From Candidatus Rubrimentiphilum sp. (GTDB taxonomy: Bacteria > Vulcanimicrobiota > Vulcanimicrobiia > Vulcanimicrobiales > Vulcanimicrobiaceae), in NCBI GenBank assembly GCA_035710515.1, contig DASTDE010000001.1, forward strand, positions 496,001 to 560,000: a stretch of 64,000 nucleotides of DNA, written 5' to 3'. The translations under genes and the position numbers were made by a program. The stretch's first letter is position 1. Every line of letters starts with the position of its first letter. The notes beneath the pieces were generated by a model, which did not search any database, was not told the origin of the DNA, and saw only the letters and a program-made list of their open reading frames with translations. Below are positions 44,001-54,000 of the stretch, one piece after another.

Positions 44001-44786
44001 CTAGCTATATTTCAACAATAGCCGAATCGCGTCGTACTGTGCGGTCGTTATGTCGGCCCCTGTAGAGGGATCCCAGCCTTCAAGCACGGCCAGCCACTCG
44101 TGCCGCGCCGTCGTGAAGCGCTGCTCCATGGCTGCAATAACGCCTAACGCTAAATGGGGAACCTGGAACCCGCTGTCGCATTCGACCGAGTATCCGAGAA
44201 AGGTTTTTGCAGCAGCGATGTCGCCTTGCGCGGCCGCGTTCAGCCCCCGCTGCATGTTGTAGGCCGAGCCATCGTCGCCGAAAGTGGCCGCGTTAAAACG
44301 CGGAGGCGACACCGCGAACCTCACAAGCGCGTCTCGGAAACGGCCTTTCAAGACTAGCGAAGTCGCTGAATCGGAAGTCCGATACGGCGCGTCTTTCAGG
44401 ATCCTTTGCCACTCCAATTTTGCTTCGTGGATTCGGTGCGCTCGGTAGAGCGCGTCGCTCAGCGGTAGCCTGTAGCCCACATCCGCTTCGTATCGCCGCA
44501 AGGTAGTTTCGCTAAGGGCGCGACGAAACGCAATTATCGCCTCGCCGTACCGGCCGTGATCCATAGCATAATGCGCGGCGTAGCTATCGTACCCCTCGGG
44601 GAGTGCATACTCATGTCGGACGCGCGGATCTGTCGGCGGTAGGAAATGAGCTGGTCGTTCAACGTCGGCGACGACGCAACGGTGAGCCGTTAGGTGATAT
44701 CCAGACGCGAGCCGAGAGGCGTCCGGCGGCACCGGTTTTGGAAAGGTGATGGCAACGGCTAACAAGAGCGAGCTAAACAGAATCAT
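44001..44786 (-). CDS. Exported protein with tetratricopeptide-like helices
   Basis: 261 residues. The first 17 residues are a hydrophobic signal sequence. The rest is helical with TPR-like spacing (YAMDHGRYGEAIIAFRRAL, ALYRAHRIHEAKLEW, GLNAAAQGDIAAAKTFLGY and ALGVIAAMEQRFTTARHEW). No enzymatic motif. It is the first gene of the accessory-looking stretch after ssrA, and the DNA around it is visibly richer in A and T than the hpn or mut regions. Confidence 0.6.
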   Translation of the reverse strand: MILFSSLLLAVAITFPKPVPPDASRLASGYHLTAHRCVVADVERPAHFLPPTDPRVRHEYALPEGYDSYAAHYAMDHGRYGEAIIAFRRALSETTLRRYEADVGYRLPLSDALYRAHRIHEAKLEWQRILKDAPYRTSDSATSLVLKGRFRDALVRFAVSPPRFNAATFGDDGSAYNMQRGLNAAAQGDIAAAKTFLGYSVECDSGFQVPHLALGVIAAMEQRFTTARHEWLAVLEGWDPSTGADITTAQYDAIRLLLKYS

Positions 44787-44876
44787 TTGATAAAGACACT
44801 TGAAACGGCAAAACTCAAAAACATTGCGGCCGGCCTTCCAAATAACAATGCGGCGTCTTGCAAGGCCTATTGAGCC

Positions 44877-46088
44877 TCAAGGGTGCAAGTAAATGGCGTC
44901 TGTTTCATCAGATGGATCGGACCAGTTGACAATGATCTTGCAAACTGGGTTGCCAGGCGTTCCGCAATTCAGAGTATTGATCGGATTGTCGAAATATTGC
45001 TGCACCAGGCTCGCCGTGATGGGCGTAGTGCAGATAAGATTTGGGTTCGCGCTACCGCCGTTACCCGGGTCGACGCCCTCGCAAAGGTTGGCCGGAGAGG
45101 TCCATGCGATCAAGGGTGTCGTGTCGCATGGCGCGCTCGAGTGTTGCTGCTTACAGAGTCCAAAGAAGTCTCCCAGGTTGTAACTGTTGTTGCCCTGAGG
45201 CTCAGCTATACTCACAACACGCTTCACCTGGATGCCCGGATCAAATGACTTCCAACCCGTCGTGCCAATCAATTGAATTCCGAAGAAGTATGATGTGACG
45301 TACGAGCAGTCGGGCATGAAATCAAATAAATTGCAGCCCGAAGGAGTCATGCCAGCGTCCCACTGTACCGTCAGGTCCGTGCCATCAGTGCCGGAATAGA
45401 AGGCAAAAAAGCCGTTCGAACCGCTCGGCACAGTGGCACCTACGAACAGGCCCGGCACGCCTTGAACCAGATAGAAGAGGTTGTAATTATCGTTTTTCGG
45501 GCTGTATTGAAGCCCCGCGTCAACCGCAAAGCCGTCGCTGCCCCAGCCACCTGAGTAAATATATCCGGTGTCATAGGGGTGTCCGTTCAGCACGGTAAGG
45601 AACGAATCTTTACTAGGCAGATAAAGGTAACCCCCAAAGGCGCTGTATCCCGGCACGAACATTGTCGCGCGAAGAGCTCCCGTCGTTGTCGAGAACGAGT
45701 TCGTTAGAGGCCTTATTCCGCGGGGTATCTTCGGCGGTGCCACGATCGTCTCGCCGCTGGCGTTGGCTAATATCAAACCAGAAGCATCCACGGGTTGATA
45801 AACGTCCGTTTGCTGCAATAATTCGGGGCGAGAAGCGTAAAATTGTTTGCTCGCGGTCAGAAAAACCCAGTTTTGCGGTACGCCCTTATTTTTGAACTGC
45901 TCAAGGAAATGCTCGACCGCGACCTGATCTGCCTCTGACTTGAATGCGGGAAAAACCTCATTTCCAGCTGTCGAAGGCGGCGCAGTTACCGCGGGGACCG
46001 CTGACGCGGATTTCTGACCGCATCCACCCAATAACGTTAGAGCTGTTGCAGCAAGCAACGAAGCTGATACGCGAAAGCAATGAGACAC
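44877..46088 (-). CDS. Lipoprotein of unknown function
   Basis: 403 residues from the GTG at 46088, which has AAGGGGTG six bases upstream; the longer frame to 46313 has no such signal. The N-terminus SLLAATALTLLGGC is a lipoprotein signal with the lipobox LGGC. The mature part is rich in Gly, Asn, Ser and aromatic residues, with several cysteines near the C-terminus (LCEGVDPG, LICTTP, LNCGTPGNPVC) that may form disulfides. It looks like a beta-rich secreted protein; no family recognised. Confidence 0.65.
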   Translation of the reverse strand: MSHCFRVSASLLAATALTLLGGCGQKSASAVPAVTAPPSTAGNEVFPAFKSEADQVAVEHFLEQFKNKGVPQNWVFLTASKQFYASRPELLQQTDVYQPVDASGLILANASGETIVAPPKIPRGIRPLTNSFSTTTGALRATMFVPGYSAFGGYLYLPSKDSFLTVLNGHPYDTGYIYSGGWGSDGFAVDAGLQYSPKNDNYNLFYLVQGVPGLFVGATVPSGSNGFFAFYSGTDGTDLTVQWDAGMTPSGCNLFDFMPDCSYVTSYFFGIQLIGTTGWKSFDPGIQVKRVVSIAEPQGNNSYNLGDFFGLCKQQHSSAPCDTTPLIAWTSPANLCEGVDPGNGGSANPNLICTTPITASLVQQYFDNPINTLNCGTPGNPVCKIIVNWSDPSDETDAIYLHP

Positions 46089-46417
46089 TAGAACACCCCT
46101 TCTAAAACTAGGAACCGACAGCGCTAGTCGTGCTGCCGGCCATTCAGTGAGCTTATCGGCACTCAGGGGCCCCTTCTTAGAAGCCAGCCTGCTGTGCAGG
46201 CAAGCATGAATTGCATGGGCGGGAGCGCCGTCGGCGCCGATAGCGCACTGCGTTTGGGGCCCTAGCGGTCGCCCGGAGAGTACAGACCCGAAGTGACGCT
46301 CGCGTCCGGCCAATGTTGGCGCGAGCCAACATCGCGATTCTTTGTCCCGCCCATCGTTGCGTTGCTAGGGCTACCGACGCCCGTGACCTAAATACGCAAA
46401 TAATCGGTAGGCCTCGA

Positions 46418-46470
46418 ATTCTTGTATTAAGGGTGGCACCTTACGAGGAACGCATTCTTGTGTTAAGGGT
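46418..46470 (+). repeat. Two-copy direct repeat, period 36
   Basis: ATTCTTGTATTAAGGGT at 46418-46434 recurs as ATTCTTGTGTTAAGGGT at 46454-46470, one mismatch in 17. The spacing of 36 is a multiple of three. It might be a pair of regulator sites about three and a half helical turns apart, or a small tandem duplication. Confidence 0.6.
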
Positions 46471-46489
46471 CGATTCTTATGATGCCGCC

Positions 46490-46505
46490 CCAATTTTTCA
46501 ATTTT
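46490..46505 (+). repeat. Right member of the 16-bp near-direct repeat
   Basis: CCAATTTTTCAATTTT matches the sequence at the ssrA 3' end (43807-43822) with one difference. It lies 41 bases before the next gene. See the left member for meaning and doubt. Confidence 0.35.
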
Positions 46506-46546
46506 CATCTGTTGGCCGGGTCACGTGACGTTCTCAATGAACGTTC

Positions 46547-48376
46547 ATGGGTGACTGTGAGCGCGGGAAATACGTTGTGATCGCGGCGCTGTCGACTGTA
46601 CTTCTGGCGGCGATATTCGTACAGGTCCCGCCTCCAAGCGGGGCGGACCTGAACGCTGCGCGTTTCGAGGCGCGTCCATGGCGCGCAAGTTTCCGCGGCG
46701 AAAAGATCGTTATTTCAAAGGATCCGTTGCAACAGCCTCGGCTACCATTTAGGCCGCCTCAGGAGAGCTGGACGGCCTCGCATTTTGCGGTGCCGAACGA
46801 GACACTGCACGTTCCCGGCTATTGGTTCGCGTCCTACAATGCCGGCGAATTCGGCGGCGACCTATGGGTGTACAACGAGGACGGTTCGGTAGGCCGGCGA
46901 TTGTTGGGGCAACCAAGCTATGGCTTATTGCCTTATGGCGACGACGTGCTCGCCGAGAGCGGCGCTCGTTCGCCGTTTTTTTCGCCGCCGTGGCGAATCC
47001 ATAGATTCGCTTTGCGTAACGGCGGCTGGCAAGAGATCAGCCACACCGACTTTCCGCTCAATGTTGTTGGACTAGTAAACTTGCGCGGGAAGTTTTATGG
47101 TATCGGGGCCGTTAGTTATAAGACCATCTCCCTGGTTACGCTGTCGCTTGCCGGAGAGATTCAGCGCTTGTGGACGCTTAACGGCGACTTGTCGCTGCGC
47201 AGCATAGCGATGTCGGCGGAGGGCGATCTGGCGATTGGGGCGCGTGGATATGTCATTCGACTACACCCTACGAGCAACGGTTTCGCAGCGACGTGGTACG
47301 CACCCAGCGATTGTGTGCGCTATTCTGCAGACGAAAATGAGGGCTTCGATGCACGCTGCATAGGAATGTTAGGCACGCGCTCATACGAGCACCATTATCA
47401 AGCGCCGCCGTTACGGTATGTGATCTCCCGCGACGGTAATTGGATCTTACCCTGTTGCAATAAAGAAGCGCTGCATTTCGTTGGCGGACGATGGACTACG
47501 ACCACGGACGTCCCGCCCGTTAGCAAGCCATATTTCGAATCGATTGAGGCCGCCGGCGATGACTTGTTCGTGTACGATGCGCGCGGTGCGTGGGTCCGGC
47601 ACCTAGGCGTTTGGTCAAAGGTCGGCTCGGAACTCGACTGTGGGCCCGTTCCGACGGTCGCGCAAACGGTCGCGTGGTGCTTTTTGAGTTCGCCGACAAA
47701 TGCTACCGTCACCGGTTTCAGGGCGGACGGCTCATCGTTGAAGGTCGACGCGGGGCCTTCGGATTTGCTCGCGGCCGGTTTGGAAGATGACGCGTGGTTT
47801 TCGGAGCCGGGCAAACCCGTTTTGGGGCACATTTCTTCGGCGGGAGTTGTTCAAGGATTGACGGTTCAATCGCCGATTGCGTCGCTTTCGCGCGGCTCGA
47901 GCGCGATGTGGTTTACCGAGAGAGACCGTTTGCATTACGGCTACGTTGATGCAAAGGGCGCTGTACACGAGTTTGATCTATTTGCCGATTCGCCAGTTAT
48001 TGCAATTCAAGGTGCGCGGCGAGGTGCGTGGATAGAATACTCGTTTCTTAATAGGCGGCTGTTCGTAAGACACGTTGCCGAAACGCAAAACGGGGTTGAC
48101 AATCAGTATATCGGCGATATTCGCTCGTTTATAGTAGCGCCGGATGGAGCGGCATGGGCTCAAAGCAACAACGCGCAAACGATCGAGCGTTTAAGCGAGG
48201 AAGGCGACGCTACCCTGTATCGCGTCCCGTGCTTCGATCCAAATCTGCGCCTGTTTCACGCGCCGGAGAGCGGCGTGTGGTTCATTAGCAATCTCTCTCA
48301 CTGCAGCGGGCTGATCGATCGCTCGGGAATTCACGTTCGCAGCCTTCCGCTTGTGGATTACGTTGAGTACAAGTGA
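46547..48376 (+). CDS. Exported beta-propeller-like protein
   Basis: 609 residues. A single hydrophobic segment near the N-terminus (YVVIAALSTVLLAAIFVQV) serves as signal peptide or anchor. The remainder has recurring four-strand units with Trp or Tyr closings (GGDLWVYNEDGSVGR, LRSIAMSAEGDLAIGARG, GNWILPCCNKEALHFVGGRW, GAWVRHLGVWSKV, AAGLEDDAWFSEPGK, IVAPDGAAWAQSNNAQ). This pattern fits a beta-propeller of the virginiamycin-lyase/two-component-propeller kind. No catalytic residues can be assigned. Confidence 0.6.
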   Translation: MGDCERGKYVVIAALSTVLLAAIFVQVPPPSGADLNAARFEARPWRASFRGEKIVISKDPLQQPRLPFRPPQESWTASHFAVPNETLHVPGYWFASYNAGEFGGDLWVYNEDGSVGRRLLGQPSYGLLPYGDDVLAESGARSPFFSPPWRIHRFALRNGGWQEISHTDFPLNVVGLVNLRGKFYGIGAVSYKTISLVTLSLAGEIQRLWTLNGDLSLRSIAMSAEGDLAIGARGYVIRLHPTSNGFAATWYAPSDCVRYSADENEGFDARCIGMLGTRSYEHHYQAPPLRYVISRDGNWILPCCNKEALHFVGGRWTTTTDVPPVSKPYFESIEAAGDDLFVYDARGAWVRHLGVWSKVGSELDCGPVPTVAQTVAWCFLSSPTNATVTGFRADGSSLKVDAGPSDLLAAGLEDDAWFSEPGKPVLGHISSAGVVQGLTVQSPIASLSRGSSAMWFTERDRLHYGYVDAKGAVHEFDLFADSPVIAIQGARRGAWIEYSFLNRRLFVRHVAETQNGVDNQYIGDIRSFIVAPDGAAWAQSNNAQTIERLSEEGDATLYRVPCFDPNLRLFHAPESGVWFISNLSHCSGLIDRSGIHVRSLPLVDYVEYK

Positions 48377-48420
48377 GTAAGCGGCAGGAAATCGGCGAGG
48401 CTTAGATTGACACCTCGGAC

Positions 48421-49200
48421 ATGGTAACGGCTGCGGCAACAAGCAGCGAGGTGGCACGACTTCGCGCTCTTTACCTCGACAACATGGAGCGCATTCTCTG
48501 CAATTCAATCTATCCGGACCCAGGTTTGCAATTCGTGAGTGCGGACGGTTTGGACGACGCTGAAAGCCTTCGTCGTGAAGGACGCGACTGGCCCATCGTC
48601 GCGCATACCATGATCGGACTCCGGCGCATTCATCAACTGCGCAGCTGTGTCGAACAGGTTTTGATCGACGACGTACCCGGTGATCTGATCGAGACGGGGG
48701 TCTGGCGTGGCGGCGCCACCATCATGATGAGTGCGGTTCTCGCAGCCTATGGAGTCTCCGATCGAGTCGTGTGGGTTGCGGATTCGTTTCGCGGCTTGCC
48801 GGCACCCAATCCCGATAAGTATCCACACGACGAGGGACTCAACTTTGTTGATTTTGCCGAGCTGTCCGTTTCCGTAGAAGACGTAAAGGCCAATTTTCGC
48901 AAGTACGAGCTGTTGAACGATCGCGTGAAGTTTGTCGAGGGTTGGTTCTCCAAAACGCTTCATAGTATTGACGCCCGTGAATTCGCAGTGATTCGCCTTG
49001 ACGGTGATCTCTACGAGTCAACGATGGACGCCCTAACTGCTCTGTATCCGCGCCTGTCACCGGGAGGGTTTGCGATCATCGATGACTATGGTGCCGTAGC
49101 CGCTTGCAAAGCAGCGACTGATGACTACCGGGAGACGAACGGCATCGTAGAGCCCGTGCAAACGATTGACTGGACCGGTGTCTATTGGCGCAAGAGGTGA
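48421..49200 (+). CDS. TylF/MycF-type O-methyltransferase
   Basis: 259 residues. LIDDVPGDLIETGVWRGGATIMM, the acidic loop VADSFRGLP, IRLDGDLYESTMDAL and GGFAIIDDYGA match the macrocin O-methyltransferase family, with the metal-binding Asp residues in LDGD and IDDY. These enzymes methylate sugar hydroxyls on glycosides and glycans. It ends where the next, convergent gene ends, and joins two further methyltransferase domains encoded there, so a role in methylating a surface glycan is plausible. Confidence 0.9.
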   Translation: MVTAAATSSEVARLRALYLDNMERILCNSIYPDPGLQFVSADGLDDAESLRREGRDWPIVAHTMIGLRRIHQLRSCVEQVLIDDVPGDLIETGVWRGGATIMMSAVLAAYGVSDRVVWVADSFRGLPAPNPDKYPHDEGLNFVDFAELSVSVEDVKANFRKYELLNDRVKFVEGWFSKTLHSIDAREFAVIRLDGDLYESTMDALTALYPRLSPGGFAIIDDYGAVAACKAATDDYRETNGIVEPVQTIDWTGVYWRKR

Positions 49201-51030
49201 TTACGGCGCGAGTGCGCGCTGCGTCGCTTCGAGATAACCTGTACCGAAACGCCGGTCGGGCTCGAGATGCGCGCCTTCAGCCCATTCGTTCCAAGCGTTG
49301 ACGAAGACGAGGCGATGCGCGGGGTCTGTAAGGCGCGCTTCGCTCACGAGCGCGCGCAACCACTTCTCGTAAGTTTCGGGACTTGCGCCGTGATAGACCG
49401 TCGCGCGATGCGCAAGGCGCGCCGTATTGTCCCAGCCGGCCATCGCGGTCCGATATGTTCGAAAGGGTCGTGGCGGCAGGCCGAGCTGCATTTCGACGGT
49501 GGCGCCATAATCAAAAATTTGTCCGCTGAAATTCGCATCGACCCCTGTCGCGTTGTACGGATCGCCGGAGAGGGCATCACCGTGCGGCGGAAACTCGACT
49601 GCCGCATCGAAGCCGAGCGGCCGTGGATCCTTCAGCCCGAACGTCAATGCGGCCACTAAGTGAAGGTCCGGCACGCCCCAGCGCCGTGCCGCCGCTCGCC
49701 AGCGCGCAGTGGCCGCTTGCGGATCGGGAATGTCGGTTGCTTTGTAGACGAGCAAGACCGGCGCCCCATTGATCCGCAGATAACGGCGGTCCAGAAAGTA
49801 TGGAATCATTTCGTCGATCAGAGCACCGTCGAGTTCGGGACCGTATCGCTGCTCGATCAAGGATGCGCGTTCCGCGCCATCCCATTTACGCGTCCAGTTT
49901 TCGTTCGCCCAGCAAAGGCAAAACGGCAGGTCGGGTTCACCGCTTGTGAGCATCTCGCGAAGCGGGCGATCGAGTAGCGTTTTCGTGCCGAATGAATAGT
50001 AGTAGTAGCAAAAACCAGTGACGCCGTAACTGCGCGCGAGCGCGGCTTGTCGCAAGAGCGTTTCCGGGAGGCGAAGATCATAAAATCCTAAGCGTTCCGG
50101 AACGTGTGGTTGATAGTGGTCCGAATACTGTTTGCGGCCGCGCGCGACTTTGGTCCACTCCGTGAAGCCTTCGCCCCACCAGCGATCGTTTTCCGGGATG
50201 GGGTGAAACTGCGGAAGGTAGAAGGCGAAGAGCTTCACGTCCTCGGCGCGTTGCGGTTTCCCGTTCTGCGCGGCCGGTGCGCCGGCACGCCATGAGCGCC
50301 GGCGGATATGATCGGCGAGCGCGAAATCTTGCGCGCGTTCGTTACCGTCGCCGCGTTCGATAACGACGAAGCCTTCGTGTACCGCCATCCTACGAATCAG
50401 TGTGCGCGACGTGCCCGTCGCGGCAACCAAATCGTCGACCAGGAGTTTGAGGGACTCTTCGCCGGCCCAAAAGTTCTTGGGATCTTGAAATTCCGGCCAG
50501 TGCTCCCAGGCCCAGTCTTCGATGATATAGAGCCCGCCCGCCGGTAACAGCGGAAAGAGCGTCTCGAAACTCGCGCGTGTCGGCGCGTACAGGTGAGACC
50601 CATCGTCGATGACCAGGTCAACCTTGCCCCCGAGATCCTCGTCAACGATTTTTAGCAAGGTCGCGCGGTCAGCTTGGTTGACGCCCCAACGCGTGACGAT
50701 CCGTTCGTGCAGTTTGCGGTCGTCCAGGTAGCGGCGGAAATACGGGCTGTCACCGCGCTCCAACAGGTCGATCGCGACCAGCTTTTCAGGACGGAGCGCT
50801 TCATACCAAAGCGCCGTGCTGCCGCCATCCCAAATCCCAATCTCGAACACGCGTTGCGGACGAAAGTCCGTCGAGGACCAAAAGCGGCTAAACTGCTCTA
50901 AGAGTTGACGATTCTTATAGAGCGCAAAATCGGCATCGTGGACCTGCGGGCTGGCGCCCGGCGTCTCGAAGCGAAAGATCAAATCGCCCAGCAATGCGCG
51001 ATCGGATTCCCAGGTTAGGAACTCGAACAA
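49201..51030 (-). CDS. Fusion of a CmcI-like methyltransferase and a WbsX glycosyltransferase-like domain
   Basis: 609 residues. Residues 1-240 are a class I SAM methyltransferase (FEIGIWDGGSTALWY, LVAIDLLE, DLVIDDGSHLY, LYIIEDWAWEHW), similar to cephalosporin hydroxylase/rhamnosyl O-methyltransferase types. Residues 262-609 are a WbsX domain, with FYLPQFHPIPENDRWWGEGF, CYYYYSF, WANENWTRKWD and VNAWNEWAEGAHLEPD intact. WbsX domains occur in O-antigen and other polysaccharide clusters and resemble GH99 mannosidases. It overlaps the big radical SAM fusion by 16 bases. Confidence 0.85.
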   Translation of the reverse strand: MFEFLTWESDRALLGDLIFRFETPGASPQVHDADFALYKNRQLLEQFSRFWSSTDFRPQRVFEIGIWDGGSTALWYEALRPEKLVAIDLLERGDSPYFRRYLDDRKLHERIVTRWGVNQADRATLLKIVDEDLGGKVDLVIDDGSHLYAPTRASFETLFPLLPAGGLYIIEDWAWEHWPEFQDPKNFWAGEESLKLLVDDLVAATGTSRTLIRRMAVHEGFVVIERGDGNERAQDFALADHIRRRSWRAGAPAAQNGKPQRAEDVKLFAFYLPQFHPIPENDRWWGEGFTEWTKVARGRKQYSDHYQPHVPERLGFYDLRLPETLLRQAALARSYGVTGFCYYYYSFGTKTLLDRPLREMLTSGEPDLPFCLCWANENWTRKWDGAERASLIEQRYGPELDGALIDEMIPYFLDRRYLRINGAPVLLVYKATDIPDPQAATARWRAAARRWGVPDLHLVAALTFGLKDPRPLGFDAAVEFPPHGDALSGDPYNATGVDANFSGQIFDYGATVEMQLGLPPRPFRTYRTAMAGWDNTARLAHRATVYHGASPETYEKWLRALVSEARLTDPAHRLVFVNAWNEWAEGAHLEPDRRFGTGYLEATQRALAP

Positions 51031-54000
51031 TCGGCCTCCGCGCGGGTGACGACGACAGGTGTGAGATCGCGGAAGGTCGCGTCCGGGGTGCGGTGTATGA
51101 CCGCGATGCGATACGAACCGGCGGGAACGTCGTCGAGCGGCAGCCGCGCTTCAAAACCGCAGGCTAAGGGATAGCCGGGATTCTGCGCCGCGACGTGTTC
51201 GCACGAGAACCGCTTATGAATGGGAAAGACTCGGTCCCCTTTCCCGTCGCAGGACTCCAGCGCGATGAAGAGATCGACGAGCTCGGGAGGCGTGGCGCCG
51301 TCGTGAGCCCAGCCCACGAGGTGTGTGTCAGCATTGCGCAGCGCAACCGGTTCCATGACAGTGTGAAGCCTAGCGCCGCCGATGCCGTCGAGGTAGTCGA
51401 TCGCTGCTTTTCCGCCTGACGCAGGCAAGTGACGGCTCAAGACGCGCACCCATTGTGCAACGCCGTTCTGTTGCTGATCGGTCTGTTCAAGGGAGGCTTC
51501 GATCGCAGCTTGTAACCGGCCGCGGCTGTGTTCGTGCGACGCCATGACTTGCTCTATCTCCTCAACCGTATGGGTGACATCGGCGCCGTTGTTGCCGGCG
51601 AGTGCATCCCGCAACCGCCGCACGAGCACGAGCCCGCTTAGCGGGCCGCGCGTAGCGCGCCGTGTTGCTTCGAGCGCGGCGCGATCGGTGCGCTCGTCCG
51701 GCTCGAGATATGCACCGTTCGACCAATCATTCCAGGAGTCGAGAACGACGACGTGATCGCCATGCTTGCGCGCCGCGCCAATTGCCGCATGCAGCCAATG
51801 TTCGTACGCTCCTAACGCCTCGGAGTCGCTTCCGTTGCGATCGCAGCGGACTGTGTGAATCGTTCGATAGGCGCCCCGGGCTGCTGTAAGCGACGATGCG
51901 ATTCCCGCCACGCCGTTCTGTACGGGCGGCGGCTCCAAGAACGAATCGAACCCGTAGTCTTCAGGGACGCTGTCCGAGCCAACGTTCATGGTGCAAAGGT
52001 GAAGGTCGCCCAATCCCGTGCGCTGGGCTTCCTTTCGCCAGGCTATGGCAGTCGCGCGCGGTTGGGCCAAGCGCTCGATGTGGGCGACGAAGATCGGTAG
52101 GCGGTTTTCGATTCGCAAGTAGCGGGAATCCGCAAAGGCCGGCGCGAGATTCTCGAAAATCAGCATGGCAGCTTCCACGTCGACCGGTTGGGACGATTCG
52201 ATTTCAAGCATCAGTGCGAACGGGAAATGGGGCCGCCCACTCGACAGCATGGCTCGCAGCGGGGCGTCCCAGTGCGGTCCCCGATCCCAAAAATAGCGAT
52301 AAACGAACGCGTCGATGCCGTGCCGAGCCGCGAGTTCAGCTTGCGCCTCGCGAGTTTCGGCGACGCGGGGATCCGCGAAGCCGAGTGCGGTTGGAAGCGG
52401 TCGCGGCGGATCCGAGTCCACGAGATGTATCCACGCACTTTCGCCCGGGTCTCCGTTCTCGGCGGCATAGCAACGCGGATCGTACAGCGCGATGAGCGAA
52501 ACATCGCGGGCGACTTTGGGAGCAGCCGGAGTTGTTGAGACTACGATCCCGGGCTTACGAAGCACGGCCAGCTCTTGGCCGAAATTCGGCGACTCGAAGG
52601 GAAGCGCGAGCACTTCCAAGCCTGCGGCTTCAATCTCACGACGAACGACATCGGCCGTAGCGAAGGTGACGCCATAGTGCGGTTCGTTGCCGTACTGCGA
52701 CGTCAGGGAAGCGAAGCCGAAACCGTCTTCCCCAACGCGGCGGACGACCTTATCTTTTAATTCGGCAGAGTAGTCGCCGTAATGCGCCATCTCGCCGGCC
52801 AGCCACAGCGGCAAACGCCGTTCCGAAAGATAGGTGAATGCGGCGACGCCGCCTGGGCGCAACATGCGGGCCCAGGCTCTCAACGACCGCCGCCAGTGAT
52901 CGAGCGTCGTGTGCGTCAGCAGTGAGAAGCAGACGATCGCATCGAGGTCTACCGGTAGCGCGTCCTCTTCGGGCCGCCAGCCCATTATGACCGGCAGCGC
53001 GCCCAACTCGTCGGCGCAGAATTGAACGGCCCCAGGATCGATGTCGCATGCATACACGGCGGCATCCGGAAGCGCCGCCCGCAAGGCACGCGTGATCCGG
53101 CCGTAGTGCGAGGCGACGTCGGCGACTGCGCGACTGTTCACAAGTCCGTCGTGACCGTTCTCGCGCAACACGGTGTCGATGTCCACAACGGCCTGGACGG
53201 CGGAACTAAAATACAATCCTGTTCCGTACTGTTCGAAGCCCGGAAAGATGTAGTCCATATCCGAAACGCTGCGGTTTACTCGCGTCAGGATTTCGTCGGC
53301 TGCGAGAGCAGTATCGGGACCGGTGGGAGTGGTGTGGAGTCGAGCCTCCGTCCATTCTATGCCCGCCGAGCGTATAAGCGCGAAGAGCTCGGGAATGGCT
53401 TCGCGCATGTTTTCATTCCGGCTCGCATCCAAATCATTCGTGAACTTCATAAAGTTTTCAAACGCCGTTGGGTCGAACGCGTCGTTTGTTGAGCTAAGTG
53501 CATCTCGGAACGTACGTACGACGTCTACATTGTGCGGTTTGCACTCGCTGTCGAGATAGTTCTGCAAACGCCGCTCGGCGATGCGGCGAACGCTTGGAGG
53601 CAGGCACGTAGGGGCGAGCCACAGTGGTTCGTTCGCAATATTGAACCATAAGCGAGTGTCGCGTTCGTCGAGAACACGAAAGAGCCTGACGAGATCAAGC
53701 GCGTTGTAATTTTGTAACGTCGGAACGACGCCCAGGTTCACGCCCGGGATCTCACGCAAAACATCCAGCGTAGCGAGCAGTCGCGACCAGCTGGCGCCGT
53801 TGCGCATGTACTCGTACACCTTACCGTAGGCGTCCACGCTAACCGTCAGATTGAAGCCGCGAAAGTTCGGCGCGAGCTCGGCGAGCATCGGATGATCTTG
53901 CTGCCCGTTCGTGCACAGCGCGGCGTACGTGCGCTTCGAAGCTCCGCGCTCGACGAGGGACGTTAGTAACTGCCAGACGCTTGGAATAAGGAACGGTTCG

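Larger units (their letters stand above)
46089..46546. other. 458-base intergenic region with hairpin and short duplications
   Basis: No convincing gene. It separates two divergent exported-protein genes and should hold their promoters. Visible structures are an 8-bp hairpin with a GCGA tetraloop (46313-46332, ATGTTGGC/GCCAACAT), a 17-base sequence repeated after 36 bases (46418 and 46454) and the right copy of the ssrA-end repeat (46490-46505). A 71-codon frame spans part of it, but its repetitive product suggests chance. Confidence 0.6.

Noticed and set aside
46313-46528. 71-codon frame on the plus strand with the repeated unit RILVLRV
   Set aside because: The repeat in the product just reflects the 36-base DNA duplication. 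There is no ribosome binding site, and it starts inside a hairpin.
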